DNA from: Gammaproteobacteria bacterium | Lineage (GTDB): Bacteria > Pseudomonadota > Gammaproteobacteria > Ga0077554 > Ga007554 | Assembly (NCBI GenBank): GCA_016191235.1 | Contig: JACPOZ010000059.1 | Span: 1 to 34,809 of the forward strand | Length of the DNA stretch: 34,809 nucleotides | Direction: 5' to 3' | Shown: piece by piece, positions 33,947 through 34,809 of the stretch | Layout of the letters: each line of letters begins with the position of its first letter | Position numbering within the stretch: the stretch's first letter is position 1 | The notes under the pieces: generated by a model | Database searches by the model: none | The model's input: the letters and a program-made list of their open reading frames with translations, nothing else | Told to the model about the DNA's origin: nothing | Translations under genes and position numbers: made by a program

Positions 33947-34047
33947 CTCCTTGAATCCTCAATAATTATACTAGTACTTGCCACCGGAGTGAGCTACTAC
34001 TCATAAATCATTCACCAGCCTTAAACCTAACGGTTTCAGCCATCACA

Positions 34048-34670
34048 TCAACTAACAGAACGTCTTGTCATGGGGCCATACGGCACGTCCGACGACAAGC
34101 CCCTAAATTCTATATCACCTGTATTAGGATCACGGTCTACTAAAATTCCACGCCCCATAAAATCATCAACGGAAAATGGAGTCATATTCAGGTGAATAGA
34201 AAGAAAAGGACCATCATTTGGATCGCCGGTCGGATCAACTAATATCTCGCCTATGCGCTGCGCCTTACCAATATCTGCTTCACCATAATTCAAAAACAGA
34301 CTAATTTCGGTAATCCAGACCCTCCTAGGAAGAGATTTTATACGATAATATTCTTTGAGTTCTTTAGTCATTCCGCTGTTACGTGCCCATTCGCGAAATT
34401 TGTGCTTATCTATCAAATATGTTCGGATAACAACTTGGTTTAGAAAATCATTGAGATTGACTTGGCTGCCCATTGCCTCAAATAACTGCAATATCTTCCC
34501 CAGAAGCTCGCGAGACGTTGTGTCCGCCTCCTCCCCACTGACATAAACATCACCAGGCAAGAGCGGGATAGCAAGTGCAACATCTTCCAAAAAGTAATTT
34601 GCCCCTGCCTCCTTCCGCTCCGGAAAAGTTTGATACGGCCCCGTATTGTCATTATGAATATAAAAATGAT
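34048..34670 (-). pseudogene. Unknown AT-rich gene, 5' end lost to an insertion sequence
   Basis: The open frame on the minus strand runs from the insertion-sequence border at 34670 (HFYIHNDNTGPYQTFPERKE...) to a stop at 34048, about 206 residues, with no start codon at the border; an internal TTG at 34590 could start a 180-aa product but has no strong ribosome site. The chain is soluble-looking, with acidic and aromatic segments (NYFLEDVALAIPLLPGDVYV, FREWARNSGMTKELKEYY, RRVWITEISLFLNYGEADIG) and a PTGDPNDGPF loop. I do not recognise a family. Base composition is clearly AT-richer than its neighbours, suggesting transfer. There is no helix-turn-helix or membrane segment. argJ lies 101 bp further on, with nothing visible between. 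Confidence 0.55.
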
Positions 34671-34809
34671 GGCTCTTCGCGTGATCGTGTGGGTAAATTT
34701 CATGTTTTTTAGAGCCTCGGGAGCATAGACGTGAGTATTTTTAGTCGCAGATATTCTTCATCTCTCAGACCATATGCACGGCGTTGGATGACGCGTATCT
34801 TGTTGTTGA
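34671..34809 (-). mobile_element. ISL3-family insertion sequence, one end (continues beyond the window)
   Basis: A transposase C-terminus is followed by a short AT-rich tail and a probable terminal repeat beginning GGCTCTTCGCGTGATCGTGT at 34671. ISL3-type elements usually begin GGCTCTT/GGTTCTT. The eight bases next to it (34663-34670, AAAATGAT) may be the target duplication, but the other end is outside the window. Confidence 0.7.
34709..34809 (-). CDS. ISL3-family transposase, C-terminal 32 residues (partial)
   Basis: The minus strand from the window edge reads NNKIRVIQRRAYGLRDEEYL, then RLKILTSMLPRL and a stop at 34709-34711. The string IRVIQRRAYGLRDEEYLRLK is the conserved end of ISL3-family DDE transposases, which cut and paste their element. 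Most of the gene, including the catalytic domain, lies to the right of the window. It appears intact at this end, so the element could still be active. Confidence 0.85.
   Translation of the reverse strand, partial: NNKIRVIQRRAYGLRDEEYLRLKILTSMLPRL

Overview
The window looks like chromosomal DNA of a proteobacterium, most likely a gamma- or betaproteobacterium with a respiratory, possibly chemolithotrophic, lifestyle. This rests on gene families only (argD-argF pair, Fe-superoxide dismutase, CGFS glutaredoxin, Bfd-type ferredoxin behind a Fur box, DegS/AlgW-type protease, alternative complex III). No rRNA or tRNA gene was seen that would name the organism. Most genes are moderately GC-rich; the right edge is clearly AT-richer.

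Layout. 1-1530 (minus): argD then argF (truncated at the window edge). 1678-2259 (minus): sodB with two hairpins behind it. 2367-3184: a promoter-like site, a 122-bp palindrome and a response-regulator gene missing the first third of its receiver. 3187-5800 (minus): an OmpA-like porin with TSP3 repeats, a DUF481 barrel protein and mscL. 5975-8258 (plus): an amidotransferase of the N-acetylglutaminylglutamine amide type and grxD with promoter and terminator. 8270-13226 (minus): a REC-GGDEF diguanylate cyclase, a second long palindromic repeat, a subtilisin-like lipoprotein and another lipoprotein. 13381-15256: convergent rtcA and mazG. 15337-18673 (plus): a MacAB-like ABC export operon interrupted by a 137-bp element with perfect 28-bp inverted repeats. 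18779-19636: a GNAT acetyltransferase and a Fur-controlled bfd, divergent around a 49-bp inverted repeat. 19757-22819 (minus): a fragment of a beta-helix gene and its full-length paralogue with a GlyGly-CTERM-like tail. 23150-30777 (minus): a complete actA-B1-B2-C-D-E-F alternative complex III operon closed by a terminator. 31493-33946: a DegS/AlgW-like protease and argJ, convergent. 34048-34809: an AT-rich unknown gene cut by an ISL3-family insertion sequence.

How the genes work together. The act operon encodes a quinol:cytochrome c (or HiPIP) oxidoreductase that replaces or supplements bc1; its ActB is split into two overlapping genes and no oxidase follows. argD, argF and argJ serve arginine synthesis but lie about 31 kb apart. 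Envelope and stress functions dominate the rest: MscL, osmolyte synthesis, OmpA-like anchoring, periplasmic protease, exporter, surface lipoproteins. I found no CRISPR array, prophage or obvious defence island. The features most worth a second look are the palindromic repeats, the decapitated response regulator, the split ActB with cysteines kept in ActB1, the orphan NAGGN amidotransferase and the decayed beta-helix paralogue.
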